NCBI GenBank assembly: GCA_001643675.2
Contig: LSRY02000035.1
Location: forward strand, 372,001 to 436,000
Direction: 5' to 3'
Length of the DNA stretch: 64,000 nt
From: Monocercomonoides exilis
Lineage: Eukaryota; Preaxostyla; Oxymonadida; Polymastigidae
Part shown: positions 25,891 to 37,361 of the stretch, piece after piece
How positions within the stretch are numbered: the stretch's first letter is position 1
How the letters are laid out: each line of letters starts with the position of its first letter
Program-made: the position numbers and the translations under genes
The notes under the pieces: model-generated
The model's input: the letters and a program-made list of their open reading frames with translations, nothing else
What the model was told of the DNA's origin: nothing
Database searches by the model: none

Positions 25891-28800
25891 AAGAAGAAGA
25901 AGAAGAAGAAGAAGAAGAAGAGAGATGATGAAGCTTCGGTGAATTAGGGGCAGACGAATGAGTTATGATTGATGGATGAGTTAATTGGCTTAATTGTGAT
26001 AATTGAGTGGGAGGAGGAGGAGGAGGGAGGTTGGAGATGGATAGAAGAGAAGGAGGGGTAGAAGAAGAAGAAGAAGAAGATGATGATGATATCTGTGTAT
26101 TAACTTGTAATGAATGAGAAGGTTGTGATGATTGTGATGAATGTGAATATTGTGATGAATGAGCAACATATGTATCAGATGAAGTGTGTTGTGGTGTCTG
26201 AGTCATTTGTGAGTGATCAACGCAGATGGAGTCGGTGGAGAGAGAGGAAGATGCGTCTATGGCGGAAATACGCAGTGATGATGATGGAGAAGAAGAAGAG
26301 GAAGAGGTAGAGGAAGAGGAAGAAGAAGAAGAAGAAGAGGAGGAGGAGGAGGAAGAAGAAGAAAGAGAAGGAGAAGAAGGTGTAGATGAGGTAGTTGATG
26401 ATGATGATGATGAGGAGGAGGAGGAGGAAGAAGAGGAAGAGGAAGAAGAAGAAGAAGAAGAAGAAGAAGAAGAAGAAGACGATGAAGTTAGAGTTGAAGA
26501 CAACGACAAAGGCAAAGAGGCAGCAGTAGTAGCAGTAACAGCTGTATTAGCTGTGTTAGCAGTATTAGCAGATATCAATGAAGCAGAAGGAGAAGAAGCA
26601 ACAATTGGCTTAAGGAGCATAGAAGAAACAGAAGAAGAAGAAGAAGAAAGAGGAGAAGAAAGAGAAGAAGAAGAAAGAGAAGAAGAAGGAATGGAATAAG
26701 AAGAAGACATAGGAGAAGGAGAAGAAGAAGAAGCTGAAGCTAAAGCTAAAGAAGGAGGGGCAGAGGGAAACATAGAATTCAATGGATAAGATGAGCTGAT
26801 AGATGAAGCAGGTGAAGAAGAAGAAGAAGAGGAGGAGGAGGAAGAAGAAGAGGAGAAAGAAGATAAGGAAGAAGGCAAAGAAGGCAAAGGAGAAGAAGAA
26901 GAAGAAGAAGAAGATGATGATGATGAAGAAAGAGGAGAAGAAGAATTAGGATTAATATTTGAAGAATAAGAAGGAGGAGGAAGAGAAAGAGGAAGCGAAA
27001 GGGAAAGAGGAAGAGGAAGAGGGGTGGATGTTGTTGGGGAAGGATAAGGAGAAGAAGAGCTAATAGAATTATTGGGTGTTTGAAGAGCAGAAGACAAATA
27101 AGGAGAAGAAATATGAGGATTGGCAGCAAGAGCAGAGAAGAGCGAAAGGTTGCTGATGTTAGCATTGGCATTGGCATTGGCATTGGCATTGGCATTGGCA
27201 TTGGCATTGGCATTGGCATTGGCATTGGCATTGGCATTGGCATTGGCATTAGCAGTAACACTGGAATTTATATTGGCATTGATATTGTTAATGCTTGGAA
27301 GATGCAAAGATTGAAGAGGGAGAGGAAGAGGAAGAGAATGAGAAGGAGAAGGAGAGAAAGAAAGAGAAGAAGAAGAAGAAGAAGAAGAAAGAGAAGAAGG
27401 AATAGCAGCATTCAAAAAGGAAGAGGCGACAGAAGAAGAGGTGGAGAGAGGTGAAGGAAAAGGAGAAGAGGAAGAAGAAGCTAATTGAAGCTGGCTTTGC
27501 GAAGAAGCAGGAGGAAGACAAGAAGAAGCAGAAGAATGAGGAAGCGACAAAGAAAGAGACAAAGAAAGAGAAGAAGAAGAAGAGGAGGAAGAGGAAGAAG
27601 AAGAAGAAGAAGAAGCAGTTGTGGAGGAGGTAGAAATTACAGAGTTGATAGAAGGAATAGAAGCAGCAGAGGAGGACGAGAGGACGGAAGAGGAGGTGGA
27701 AGAGGCAGTGGCTGGACGAGAAATGGGAGGAGGAGGAGGAGGAAGAGAAAGATTAGAAGAAGAAGAAGAGGAAGAAGAAGAGAAGGAAGAAGAAGGATAA
27801 GAGGAAGAAAAGGAAGAAGAAGAAACAGAGGTTGGAGGAGGTGGAAGAAGAGTTCCAAACTGTGGTGCTGGATAAGAAGGGACATATTGTTTGATAGCAG
27901 ATAATGTGGAAGAGGAGGAAGAAGAAGAGATAGAAGAAGAAGAAAACGTAGGAGAAGAAGAAGGAGATGACAACAAAGAAGATGATATAGGATGTTCATT
28001 AACGAGATATGGTTGATGGAGAAGAGAAGAAGAAGAAGAAGAAGAAGAATTAGAAGAAGCAGAAGAAGAAGAAGAAGAAGAAGAAATAGAAGCAGAAGAA
28101 TTAGGATCAGATGATAACGCAACAGGAACAAAGGCAGAGGAAGAGCTTTGCATAGAAAGAGGAGAAGAAGAAGCAGGCAAAGAGAGAGAGAGAGAAAGAG
28201 AAGAGAGATTTTGAGTGTTATACAAATTGGTCGAAAGAAGGCTGTTTGCATTGTTGGAAGGCAAAAGGGGGTTGTTTGATGGAAGAGAAGGTTGGTTTAT
28301 TCGGTGAAATTGAGAAGAGGAAGAGGAAGAAGAAGAAGAAGATGATAATGATAATGAAGGAGAGGAGGTAGCAGAAGAAGGGGTAGAAGATACATAGGAT
28401 GGGATGTAGCTGTGATGTTGAGGCATAGCACCAGAAACAATAGAGGAAGAAGAAGAAGAAGAAGAAGAAGAATTCACAATCGGATAAGGAGAAGGAGAAG
28501 GCAGCAACGCATCAGAAGTCATTGAAAGGTGCTGCTGTTGTTGATACAGTTGCTGCTGCGGTTGCAAAGATTGTGATTGAAGCTGTTGTTGTTGTTGTGG
28601 TTGTGTGTGTGATGTGAGGAATGGATGAGATGGCTGATGTGAAAGGGCCAGAGTGGGTTGTGGGATATGAACAGGATAATGAGACTGGGGAGGTTCTAAT
28701 AGAGAAGAAGAGGAAGAAGAAGAAGAAGAGGAAGAAAGAGAAGAGGAGGAAGAAGAAGAAGATAACGAAGTCAATGAAGATAATGAGGTTGTTGATGAAG

Positions 28801-30664
28801 ATGACATGGAAGAAGGGTTAGCAGATGCAGCAAAAGGCGATGATTGCATAAGAGAATTCGAAGCAGGAGGAAACAACGTTCTGCCTCTCATGCCATTTGT
28901 TGCAATAGAAGAAGCAGATAATGAAGACAATGAAGATAATGAAGATAATGAAGATAATGAAGATGAAGAAGGCATAGAAACAGAAGCAGAAGCAGAAGCA
29001 GAAGCAGAAGCAGATGCTGGTGTAGATGCAGAAGCAGTCACAGGAACAATTGGCAGACCTGAGAGAGAAGAGGAAGGGGTTACATGGATAGGAAGAGGCT
29101 GTGTGAGTGAAATGGGTGCAGAAGGCGCATATGCTGTTACTGGAGCTGATGACGATGATGATGATGATGATGCTGTTGTTGTTGGTGTTGTCATGTGTGG
29201 CATAGAGACAGTGTTTGAGGGAGTGAGTGAGCTGATATACGATGGATGTGATGGGTGTGATGGATGTAATGGATTCGATGAATGCGAAGGGTACGAAGGA
29301 TGAGAAGGATGAGAAAAGTGAGATGGATTAGACGGATGAGATGGATGTGAAGAACGAGAAGAAGGCATTGCTTGGCTTGACAAATCAGAAAGTGTTTGTG
29401 TTTGTGATTGTGATTGAGGCTGAGGCTGGGGTTGAAGCTGAGGCTGAAGCAGATGCTGGTGCTGTGGCGGTGGCTGAGATGCATTTATTGATGGCAGCTC
29501 TTTAACATCAGAACCAGAGACAGGCTCGCCAATGCTGCTCTGCTGTGCCATCGACTGCCGGCGGTCGGCTTTGCCCCATCCGCCTGCTTGTGCTCCACGC
29601 AGCTTGCCAGAAGAATCCAGACGCTCTGTTTGAGAGCCTGATGATGATGACGATGAAGAAGAAGAAGATGAAGAAGAAGAAGAGGAGGAGGAGGAGGATG
29701 AAGATGATGCTCCAAAAGGCGTTGCTGCTTCTTCCTCAGCGCCTGGTGTGTCTGCAGATCCTCCCTTGGCTATCTGCTCGCGAAGCATCAAATCTTTCAG
29801 CCGTTTCTTCTTCATCTCTTCAGTCTCGGCATAACGAATGCTCAGAGGCGCGGCTCCGAATTGCCACTGAAGCCCCTGCAACGCTTTCATCGCTGTGTTT
29901 GCCTCTTCAAGTGTTTTAAATCTGTTTGTTGTGAAATTTTTATGATTGATTAAGAAAGAATGATTTTTTTAAAGATAAGCATTTTTTTCAATAAATATTC
30001 TCAAAATAATATAATACAACCTTACAAAGCCAATTTGCTTTGACGTTTGAGTTTCTCTATCCATTATTACCTTTACGCCTTCGATCTTTCCGTAAGGCTG
30101 AAATAATTTTTTCAAATCGTCTGTTCAAATAAAAAGTTACGTGATTGAAAAATCAAAATTGTTAACAAACTTTCTCTCGTTCCAGGAAGCAAGGGTTTTA
30201 CATATAAATTTGTGTTTGCAACTGAATTGCTTGTTTGCTTCGGAAGATTCGAATATTTTACCAAAAGAACTTTATTCAACAATTTTCTCCCATTCATAGT
30301 ACGAAGAGCTGTTGCAGCATCTTCCTTATTCACAAATTTAACAAATCTTATTGTTTTAAAGGCAATACAAAAATTATTAAATATTTTTACAAAATGAAAG
30401 AAAAATGAAGTTTTGATAAAAGCAAACCCAAATCCGAGACTTTCTTTTGTATTCTTGTCAATCTAATATGACACAAGCAAACACATGTTCATTCGCTATA
30501 AAATGAAAATATTCAACAATACAAACCATGACTTTTGCGGAAACGATCGGACCGAAATCTTCGAAAATATGTTGAACTTGGTCATCGAGGTATTCATGGG
30601 GCAAGTACTTGACAAATAAATTGTAGGGGTCAAGGTCTTCATCGTCTACCGCATCTGACGACAT
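14612..30664 (-). CDS. Giant RNA-binding protein: two RRMs plus about 5,000-residue serine-rich region
   Basis: Five exons (30664-30527, 30462-30428, 30346-30171, 30120-30021, 29921-14612) give 5,252 residues; every junction keeps phase. RRM1 spans about 14-95 (RNP2 LFVKYLP, RNP1 LGFGFVKF) and RRM2 about 100-180 (RNP2 LYVKPL, RNP1 KQIGFVRF). RRM1's RNP1 is only complete after splicing. The tandem pair resembles ELAV/CELF-type single-strand RNA binders. The rest is low complexity: dozens of poly-Ser tracts, Gln runs, an Asn-Ala repeat (27163-27246) and a His-rich segment near residues 4507-4560. A 15.3 kb exon without a stop in such repetitive DNA argues that the frame is under selection. I infer an RNA-binding, possibly condensate-forming, protein. 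RNA targets and location are unknown. It is divergent from the ARM gene, with 231 bp between starts. Confidence 0.88.
16690..16850 (-). other. His-rich segment in the giant RRM protein
   Basis: About 54 residues (near 4507-4560) are dominated by His with Asn, Thr, Lys and Gly, including HHKHHHNHTHHHKHHHN and HTHVHVHG. It is not a serine microsatellite like its surroundings. His-rich runs can bind metal ions or respond to pH. No such role is shown here. Confidence 0.75.
25861..25922 (-). repeat. (GAA)n / (TTC)n perfect microsatellite encoding poly-Ser
   Basis: About 20 uninterrupted trinucleotides, GAA on the plus strand, are read on the minus strand as TCT codons in the giant RRM gene and give a pure serine run. 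It is the longest perfect tract that I see in this gene. Many shorter interrupted ones occur throughout 18.7-29.7 kb. Confidence 0.9.
27163..27246 (-). repeat. Hexanucleotide tandem array (CATTGG)14 encoding (Asn-Ala)n
   Basis: Fourteen perfect copies of CATTGG (plus strand) are followed by a degenerate copy. Read on the minus strand they give alternating Asn-Ala inside the giant RRM protein. Perfect identity of the units indicates recent expansion. The 6-bp period keeps the reading frame whatever the copy number. Confidence 0.93.
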
Positions 30665-30895
30665 TGTTTCGGAACTTTTGCGGGAAAATAGAAATCGCCC
30701 ACAATGATTAAAAACTTAAATAATGGCTTTTAATTGCGAATATTCAAAGATTGTTTATATTTATATAAGTATCATCAAAGCATATCGATACGAAAAGAAA
30801 AACACGAAATATAATAATTTAAATTTTTCCAATAAAAAAAGATCACAAAAAATTCTGAAAATTTCTTCAAATTGAACCGAGTCATTTAAGATCTT
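30665..30895. promoter_or_regulatory. Divergent intergenic region (giant RRM / ARM genes)
   Basis: 231 bp of A/T-rich sequence lie between two divergent start codons, so both promoters are probably here. I cannot identify a core element by eye. The role is inferred from geometry. Confidence 0.35.
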
Positions 30896-32242
30896 ATGAT
30901 TACTTCAATAGAGGTGCATATTACTTTGAAAATTATTTATTAATTTTATTTCAACTTACGAATTTCCAGGAAGAATTGGTCAAAATTTTTCTGAAAGATT
31001 TGAAGAAACCAAATCGTCACGGAGCATTAAAACGTACAAGAGAAGTACGAAAAGCAATTATGGAAGGTGTGCTCCCTCAAATATATTTTATAATTCGTTT
31101 TACTTGATGAACGGAATAGATCAACTTTTACCTGAAGCTATTCTTCGAACACCAATTATTCCAGAAATTGTGAGCATCATTCGTTCACAAAATTTTCATC
31201 CCTATCGAGTTTGCAATTTCTTTGAAGGATTTTAAATATCTTTTCCTTTCCTTTCCTTTTTTATAAGATTGAGTTGGAATTAATTTTATTTTCTTTAAAT
31301 CAAAAAATGAAAAACAGGAGCGCTGATAATTTGAGTAACTTAAAAGTCCAAATGAAAGAACTTATGAATGCTCACAAAGTATTTGCTATCAAATTTTCTG
31401 TTTTAAACATTTTTGACTTTTATTTAGACTGCAATAGGTCGTCCGCCTTCGCAACCTCATACAAATAGCGATGTACTTCTTGCATCACTAACGTTTGATT
31501 TCTAGTCAATTTTTTGTCAGAGAAGAAAAATCATTATTTTTATGTTCATTTGAATATATGTATTTTTGAAACAATTTTTTGTTCTTTGAAACGGTATGTT
31601 GTTGAAAAATCAAAATATTTTCATTTTTTAATATATCAGAGAAACCAATCCTACTGTTGTCTATCGTTCATTGAATGAAATCCGTGCTATCATCGCATCA
31701 AATCCACGCAAAGTGCGCGGCTTTGTCGATTCCGGGCTTCTTCCTCTGTTGGAAGTTCCTTTGATGACCAACAACACCAACGTCATTCGGGAGATAGCGC
31801 TGCTGCTAGCGAACATCTGCTTCTACCCGCCCGCTCTTTACATTCTGATACAATCAGAGTGTGTCGACCATGTGTTTACGCTTCTGCACCGCTTTGACGG
31901 GAGAGAAGGCAAAGAATACAACTCTCGTTTCAACCAGGTGCTTCTATCGATCCTGTTCAACATGACGCAGTTTGCGTCTGTGGTTCAGATGGAGACGCTG
32001 GTGAGCAAAGGCCTCCTGAACACAATGAAGAAGTGCATCGACGATGTGATTGTGTATGCCAGAAGTCTTGCTGATGGAGATGGGCAGGCAAACGGTGCAT
32101 CATCAAAGACATCAACAGCATCAGCAGCATCAGCAGTGGAGCCAATGGAAATGGTAAGCAGCGAAGAGGAAAAGAAAACAAGTGGCAAGGAAAATAATGA
32201 TGCAAATAATAAAGATCAGGTGAATAGCAATTCAGCATCTGA

Positions 32243-32300
<58 letters not shown>

Positions 32301-35300
32301 GAACCACATTCGCCAGAGTATTATGTTGCACTCTCTGAGTCAATGAAAGCCGAGTCAACATCTTCTTCTGGTTCTGCTTCTTCTTCAGCTTCTTCTTCTT
32401 CAAGTGAATCTTCCGATTCTCCTTCGCCCAGCAACTTCATATATTACAACAAGAAACCATCCAGCGGAGAGAACAAATCATCATCACAAGCACAATCATC
32501 ATCTTCTTCATCATCAACTTCCTCCTCCTCCTCTTCCTCCTCTTCTATTATCGACCCCCAGTCATCCACGCAAGCACCAAACACAGGCAGTTCCATCTCC
32601 ATTCTGCTGTCAATTGCGCTGGGCATCATAGAGAATGTAGCTATTGGTGGGCTGAAAGGGCAGAATCCAATGATGAGCAACCGATTCCACAGTGAGTTTG
32701 AGCAGAGCGGAGTGCTGAAGCAGCTGGAAGACATGGTCATCAACAAGAACAGAATGTGTGCTTCTTTTGAGACAGAAGTGAAAAAGGATGAAGCCGATCA
32801 AAATCAAAGCCAATCATCATCATCTTCTTCTTCATCTTCTTCCAAATCCTCTTCAAACAAACTCGAACTCCCACCCAGTCCAACTGTATTCCCCATCACC
32901 TGCCTCCCCTTTTCGTGCCATTGCCAAGTTGCCTCTGTTGCTGTCGCGTCTGCTCTCAATTCACAGCCCATCCCTTCTTCATTGGCCACTCCATTGCTTT
33001 CTTATTTGAATGAGCTGGTTGAGTCGGATATTGTGGCAAAGCAGAGGAGAGCGAGCGCTGTGCTGTTCTTTTTGTCGTTTTGTGATGGTGTGCTGTTGAA
33101 GAGTTGCATTTTTTAAAAGGGAAATTTATTATTATTATTATTATTATTTTTTTTTCTTTCTGTTTTCCTGTTCAATGAATGATTAAATGCCTTAATATTT
33201 GCTTAAATTACAAAACACTGCGAATGACTGAAATACCAATCTTCAATAGACAATCACGAAATAATGCTTAAATCGAAGATTCTGCCTCAGCTTTACAAGT
33301 TTTTCAAGTATGAACAATAATATATGTTTTTTTTTTTTTAACAAATTTGTTTATTTGAACTTCAAATTTTCTTAAATTTGTTTCTCTTCTACTTTAAAAT
33401 TAAAATTATTAAAAAAATTTTTTTCTAATTGAATTTTCTTTTCCATACACAAAAAAATCTGAATCAGATCGAATGATACGAAGACAGTCAACAATGCAAT
33501 CAACATCTTTACGAGACTCATTCTTCCAGGCATAGACATCGATGACACAGAATCTGTAATGACACAATTGGCTGGTATGTTAACAGAAATAGAACATCCT
33601 ACAAATTTTTTGTTTTTTTTATTTTTATATTGCTTTTTTTTCAAAGAAAGAAAAAAGAAAAAGAAATATTCTGTTATTGTTTCTGTGTTTTGTGTGCAAA
33701 TTTCAACAAATTCACATTTCTTTTCTTTCTGCAATTTATTCATTCCTTCATAAATTACCAACTTCCTTTCCCCACTCAATCCCTTCAGTACTTGGATCTC
33801 TCGACAACGAAGACGAGTCATCGTCATTCCGAATGAGTGAAATGCTTCCTCAATTCGCTCTGATGCAGCAGCGTGTAGCATTTGCAATCAAAGAAGACGC
33901 ATTCTCCCATCTTGCTGTGCTTCTGACGCCTCGCTTTGAGACAAAATCTGACGTGAAGATGCGTCTGAAGCAGATGAAGGAGCAAGGCGCGAGCATCGCA
34001 GAAGGAGACGAAGAGCCGCAGCAGATGAACAAGCGGAGCATTCTCCAGAGTGTCATCATCATCCACCGGATGCTCCTCCACGCGCCTGTGCCACGCGAAG
34101 CTGTCAAGTGCTTCCTGAAATCTCCTCTTCCAGTCCATCTCTTCCCTCTTCTCCACACTTCAGATCTTTCTCAGATCCAGTCAAGGGAGAAGCTGTTGGT
34201 GTACAAGGAGAACGAAAGAGAGTGTGTTTTGAGTATGTTTGTGGGAGAAGTGATTGATGCCATTGTAGCCAACAGCTCAGCAGACGAGCTGGCGATTGCG
34301 ATGGAGAAAGGGCTGATGAAGGCATTGCAAGTGCTGATGGAGAAGGAGACACACAAACTGAGTGCTGAATTAGAAAAGGCAACACGGGCGAAGGAAAAGA
34401 GGAGGAAGAAAGAGGCGATGAAGGAAGAAGCAGAGAAGAAAGAAGAAGAGAAAGGAGCAGATGGCTCTTCTTCATCTGCTGCTGCTTCTGTTGCTGCTGG
34501 TGGAGGAAGTGAGTCAGTTGCAACAGCACAAAAAATAGCAGAGCCTGAAGGCAAATGGGGTGAAGAGGGAGATGGCAAGCCATGGTACGAGAAAGAGGAA
34601 GACGACAATATCAATGTTCTGGACGAGACAAAAGAGGAGGACTTGTCTTTGCTCAACATTTCTGTGCGAAATCTGCTGAGGATTGCACAAATTGGCGTGG
34701 AAGATGCAGAAATACGCGATGGATTCTCGATACATGGGCTGTTTTCTGAATATGCGAAGGATAAAAACGAAGAGGATGAGGAAGAAGATAAAGAAAACAA
34801 TGAAAATGCTAAGCAAGATCAATCTGCATCTGAAGAGGAAGACAAAGAAAGAGCGAACAGAGAGAAGAACAAGGAGGAAGAGAAGAAGAGGCAGCAGTCA
34901 GTGGATGAAAAGTACTGTGCCTGTGTTGCATCACAGCAATGCCACAAGAATAGATTCCATTCATTTGTGGATGCAGAACAGCTGCTGAAGTCTCTGGATT
35001 CACTTGTTGTGTACCAAGTGAAGCGGGAGTGTTTTGAATTTGACTCAGAAATCGAACAGATTGAGAAGAAGAGGAAAAAAGTGGAGGAAGAGCGGAGGAA
35101 GAGAGGGATGCGCGAGGGAGTTGCGCAGCGGCTGAGGCGAATGACTGATCCGTTTGCACTGAAAGGGAAAGGGGGAAGTGCGCAGATGCCCACAAACTTT
35201 GATGCATTTGATCAGTTTGACGAGCGCATTCTGTCCAGAGTGGATGAAAGAGGGGTGTGTGCTTATCTGATGTTCAACAAGGCGATCTACCTGGAGACGC

Positions 35301-35990
35301 TGCAGGCGAAGAAAGTGGTGCCGATATTGGCAGCCAAGATTAATGCGACGAATCTCGAATCCGCTGAGAACTGCATCGCGGCTGCGTGTGCAATGGCGGA
35401 GAATGATGGTTTGTGGAGGGGTAATGAAGAAATTATTTTGTGAATGTGATAATTTTTTTTCTTCTTTTGGTGAAAAATTTTGTATATTTTTCCTGTTAAT
35501 TATGATGTTTTTAATGTTGTTAACTTTTGAATCAAATGAGATGAAAACGAGTTTTCGCGAATATTTCATATTTTTATTTCTTTCTTTTTTTCTTTTTCTC
35601 TACAATTTTTTAAAATCATATTTTATTTTAAACATTCTTCCAGGCAATCGCGCATATTCCATTGACCTTGGTATCCTTCCACCTCTCTTCCGTGTCCTTT
35701 CGTGCCCCGACCCTCTTGTCGTGTCCTCTGCGCTGCGTGCTCTGTATCTCCTGTCTCTTCCTGCTGATGAGATCCGCCTGTCCACAGAAAGAGCGCAGAT
35801 GTCGCTGGAAGAAAGGAGAGCAGCCGAGTATGAAGCAGCTGGGCCCGACAGCCCGTTGGACTTTGTGTTTGACGGTGCGATAAAGACAGAGAATATTTCT
35901 CTGGACACGCTGGGGCAGCTGGCAGAGGAGTCGAAGAACGGGATGATTAAGAGGTGGGCGAAGCTTGTGGAGAAAAGACTGTCAACGTGA
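30896..35990 (+). CDS. Armadillo/HEAT-like repeat protein, 10 exons
   Basis: Exons: 30896-30913, 30970-31066, 31120-31208, 31268-31378, 31428-31492, 31640-33087, 33250-33307, 33468-33574, 33789-35408 and 35644-35990. All phases agree, giving 1,319 residues. Helical-repeat segments include GFVDSGLLPLLEVPLM, EIALLLANICFYPPALYI and, near the end, DLGILPPLFRVLSCPD and SSALRALYLLSLPADE, typical of ARM solenoids that bind partner proteins. Poly-Ser insertions (one of 19 TCA codons at 32244-32300) and charged linkers separate the repeat blocks, and a Lys/Glu-rich segment lies near 34380-34900. I cannot assign a specific family. The 18-nt first exon is the weakest part; the exon-3 donor could instead be GTGAGC at 31175, also in phase. 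The exon chain from 31120 to the stop is well supported, because each junction restores the frame. Confidence 0.8.
32244..32300 (+). repeat. (TCA)19 microsatellite encoding poly-Ser
   Basis: Nineteen perfect TCA codons in exon 6 of the ARM gene are read as serine. It differs in codon from the TCT/TCC tracts elsewhere but gives the same residue. Confidence 0.93.
33126..33150 (+). repeat. (TTA)n microsatellite in an intron
   Basis: A short perfect TTA array followed by a T run lies within the 33088-33249 intron of the ARM gene. It is non-coding, so it is not held to the serine frame seen in exons. Confidence 0.8.
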
Positions 35991-37361
35991 TGATATTGTT
36001 TTGCATTGGGTTGGTTTATTTTTATTTAAATTTAATAAAAAATTTAAAGTATTTGATTCAAAGTTAGTTTCTTAGTGGGATAAGCGTAACTTTATTTATT
36101 TATTTATTTTTTTATTTAGCTCATTTTGTTTATTTAAAACATTATTTGCTGAACTCTTTCTATGTGTTCAGTGAAAGTTGCCTTTTGCTTTGGTTTTTTA
36201 ATAAAAAAAACATTCAATTGATTTCTTTTATTTCCATTTTGAGTCACAATCAGAACAATTCCATGGAACAGTAACAGTAAAAGGGATTATATTTTTTCTT
36301 TTCTTTTCTTTCTTTCTACATATTTAAGATTATTTCATTATGAATATAAAAAAGTGAAATTTCATAAAGAAAAAATTTTATTTAAAAAAGTTTTAGCAGA
36401 AAATTTACAAATTATTTAAAATAAAATTGGTATGTGGAGATAATAAAGAGTCCAAGAGAATCGCTTTGACTGAATAAATCAGGCGATCAAATAAAAAGAT
36501 AAATAATGAAATAAAATAGAAAATGAAAAATGAAACTGACAAACAAAATATAAAAAAAAACGTCAAAAGATAACTTAAAAAAAAACACCCCAAAAGCTTA
36601 GAGCAATTAATCAAACATATTGTATCCTTTATAAAAGTATCAAAAAAAAAAAAAAAGCTTCACATTATGAAAACAAAATAGTAATAAAATTGCAATTTCG
36701 ACCATGAGCAGAAAATCACATGAATACAAAATGAAAGACAGTAAACAGCAATGTCGCAAAATAAACTGCAAAGAAAAGAAGGAATTCTCTTTGAAATATC
36801 AATTTGTAAACCTGAAAAGAAAGCATATGTGAAATCAGCAGCTTTTCATTCATTCATTCATTCTTTCTTTCTTTCTTCTTGTTCAGAACATAACATTTGG
36901 TATGATGTTGTTTCTTTCTTTAAAGTCTCTTTCTCTTTCTCTTTCTCTTTCTCCCTTTCACTCACCTGTACAAGTTAAACATCACAAAAGCACAAACAAT
37001 CAAACAAACACAAGCACACACAAAAATAAACGAACTTAAATAAAAAAAATGTTCCCAAAATGACTAATGTATCCACATCCATCCTCTGCTGACGATCACT
37101 CTTTGTCACATAAAAATATATATTGCCCTATCGCAACCTCATTCACAGCTTTCAATTCTTCTCCTTTCTCCTCAATTGAACAAAAACAACATTTAAAAAA
37201 AAAAATAAATGATAAGTTTAAAATTAAATAAAAATAAAATTTACAGAAAGGAAAGTGCAATAAAAAAAAATAAACAATTTCTGGTATTTCAATTGTTGCT
37301 TGATAAAGTTGATGATAGCAGAACTCAGCAAGCAAGCAAAATAAATGGAAAGATAAGTATT
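35991..37361. other. 1.4-kb AT-rich intergenic region between convergent genes
   Basis: This region lies between the ARM gene (+) and the FtsX gene (-). It contains many A and T homopolymers, TTTA repeats near 36095, and CATT/CTTT microsatellites at about 36848-36885 followed by a CTTTCT repeat at about 36925-36955. Short open frames on both strands have no recognisable content. I see no RNA gene. Confidence 0.5.

Noticed and set aside
26226-26699. Plus-strand Glu-rich open frame
   Set aside because: It is the antisense of poly-Ser tracts in the giant RRM exon. GAA/GAG repeats open long frames by chance, and no start context, exon partner or domain supports it. The same applies to other Glu-, Arg- or Leu-rich frames opposite Ser tracts.
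27163-27246. Possible CRISPR-like or satellite array
   Set aside because: It is a 6-bp tandem repeat without spacers, in frame inside a coding exon.
31671-33116. Stand-alone 481-residue gene
   Set aside because: Phase-matched splice sites at both ends (31640 and 33087) join it to flanking exons of the ARM gene. The frame continues into an intron after 33087.
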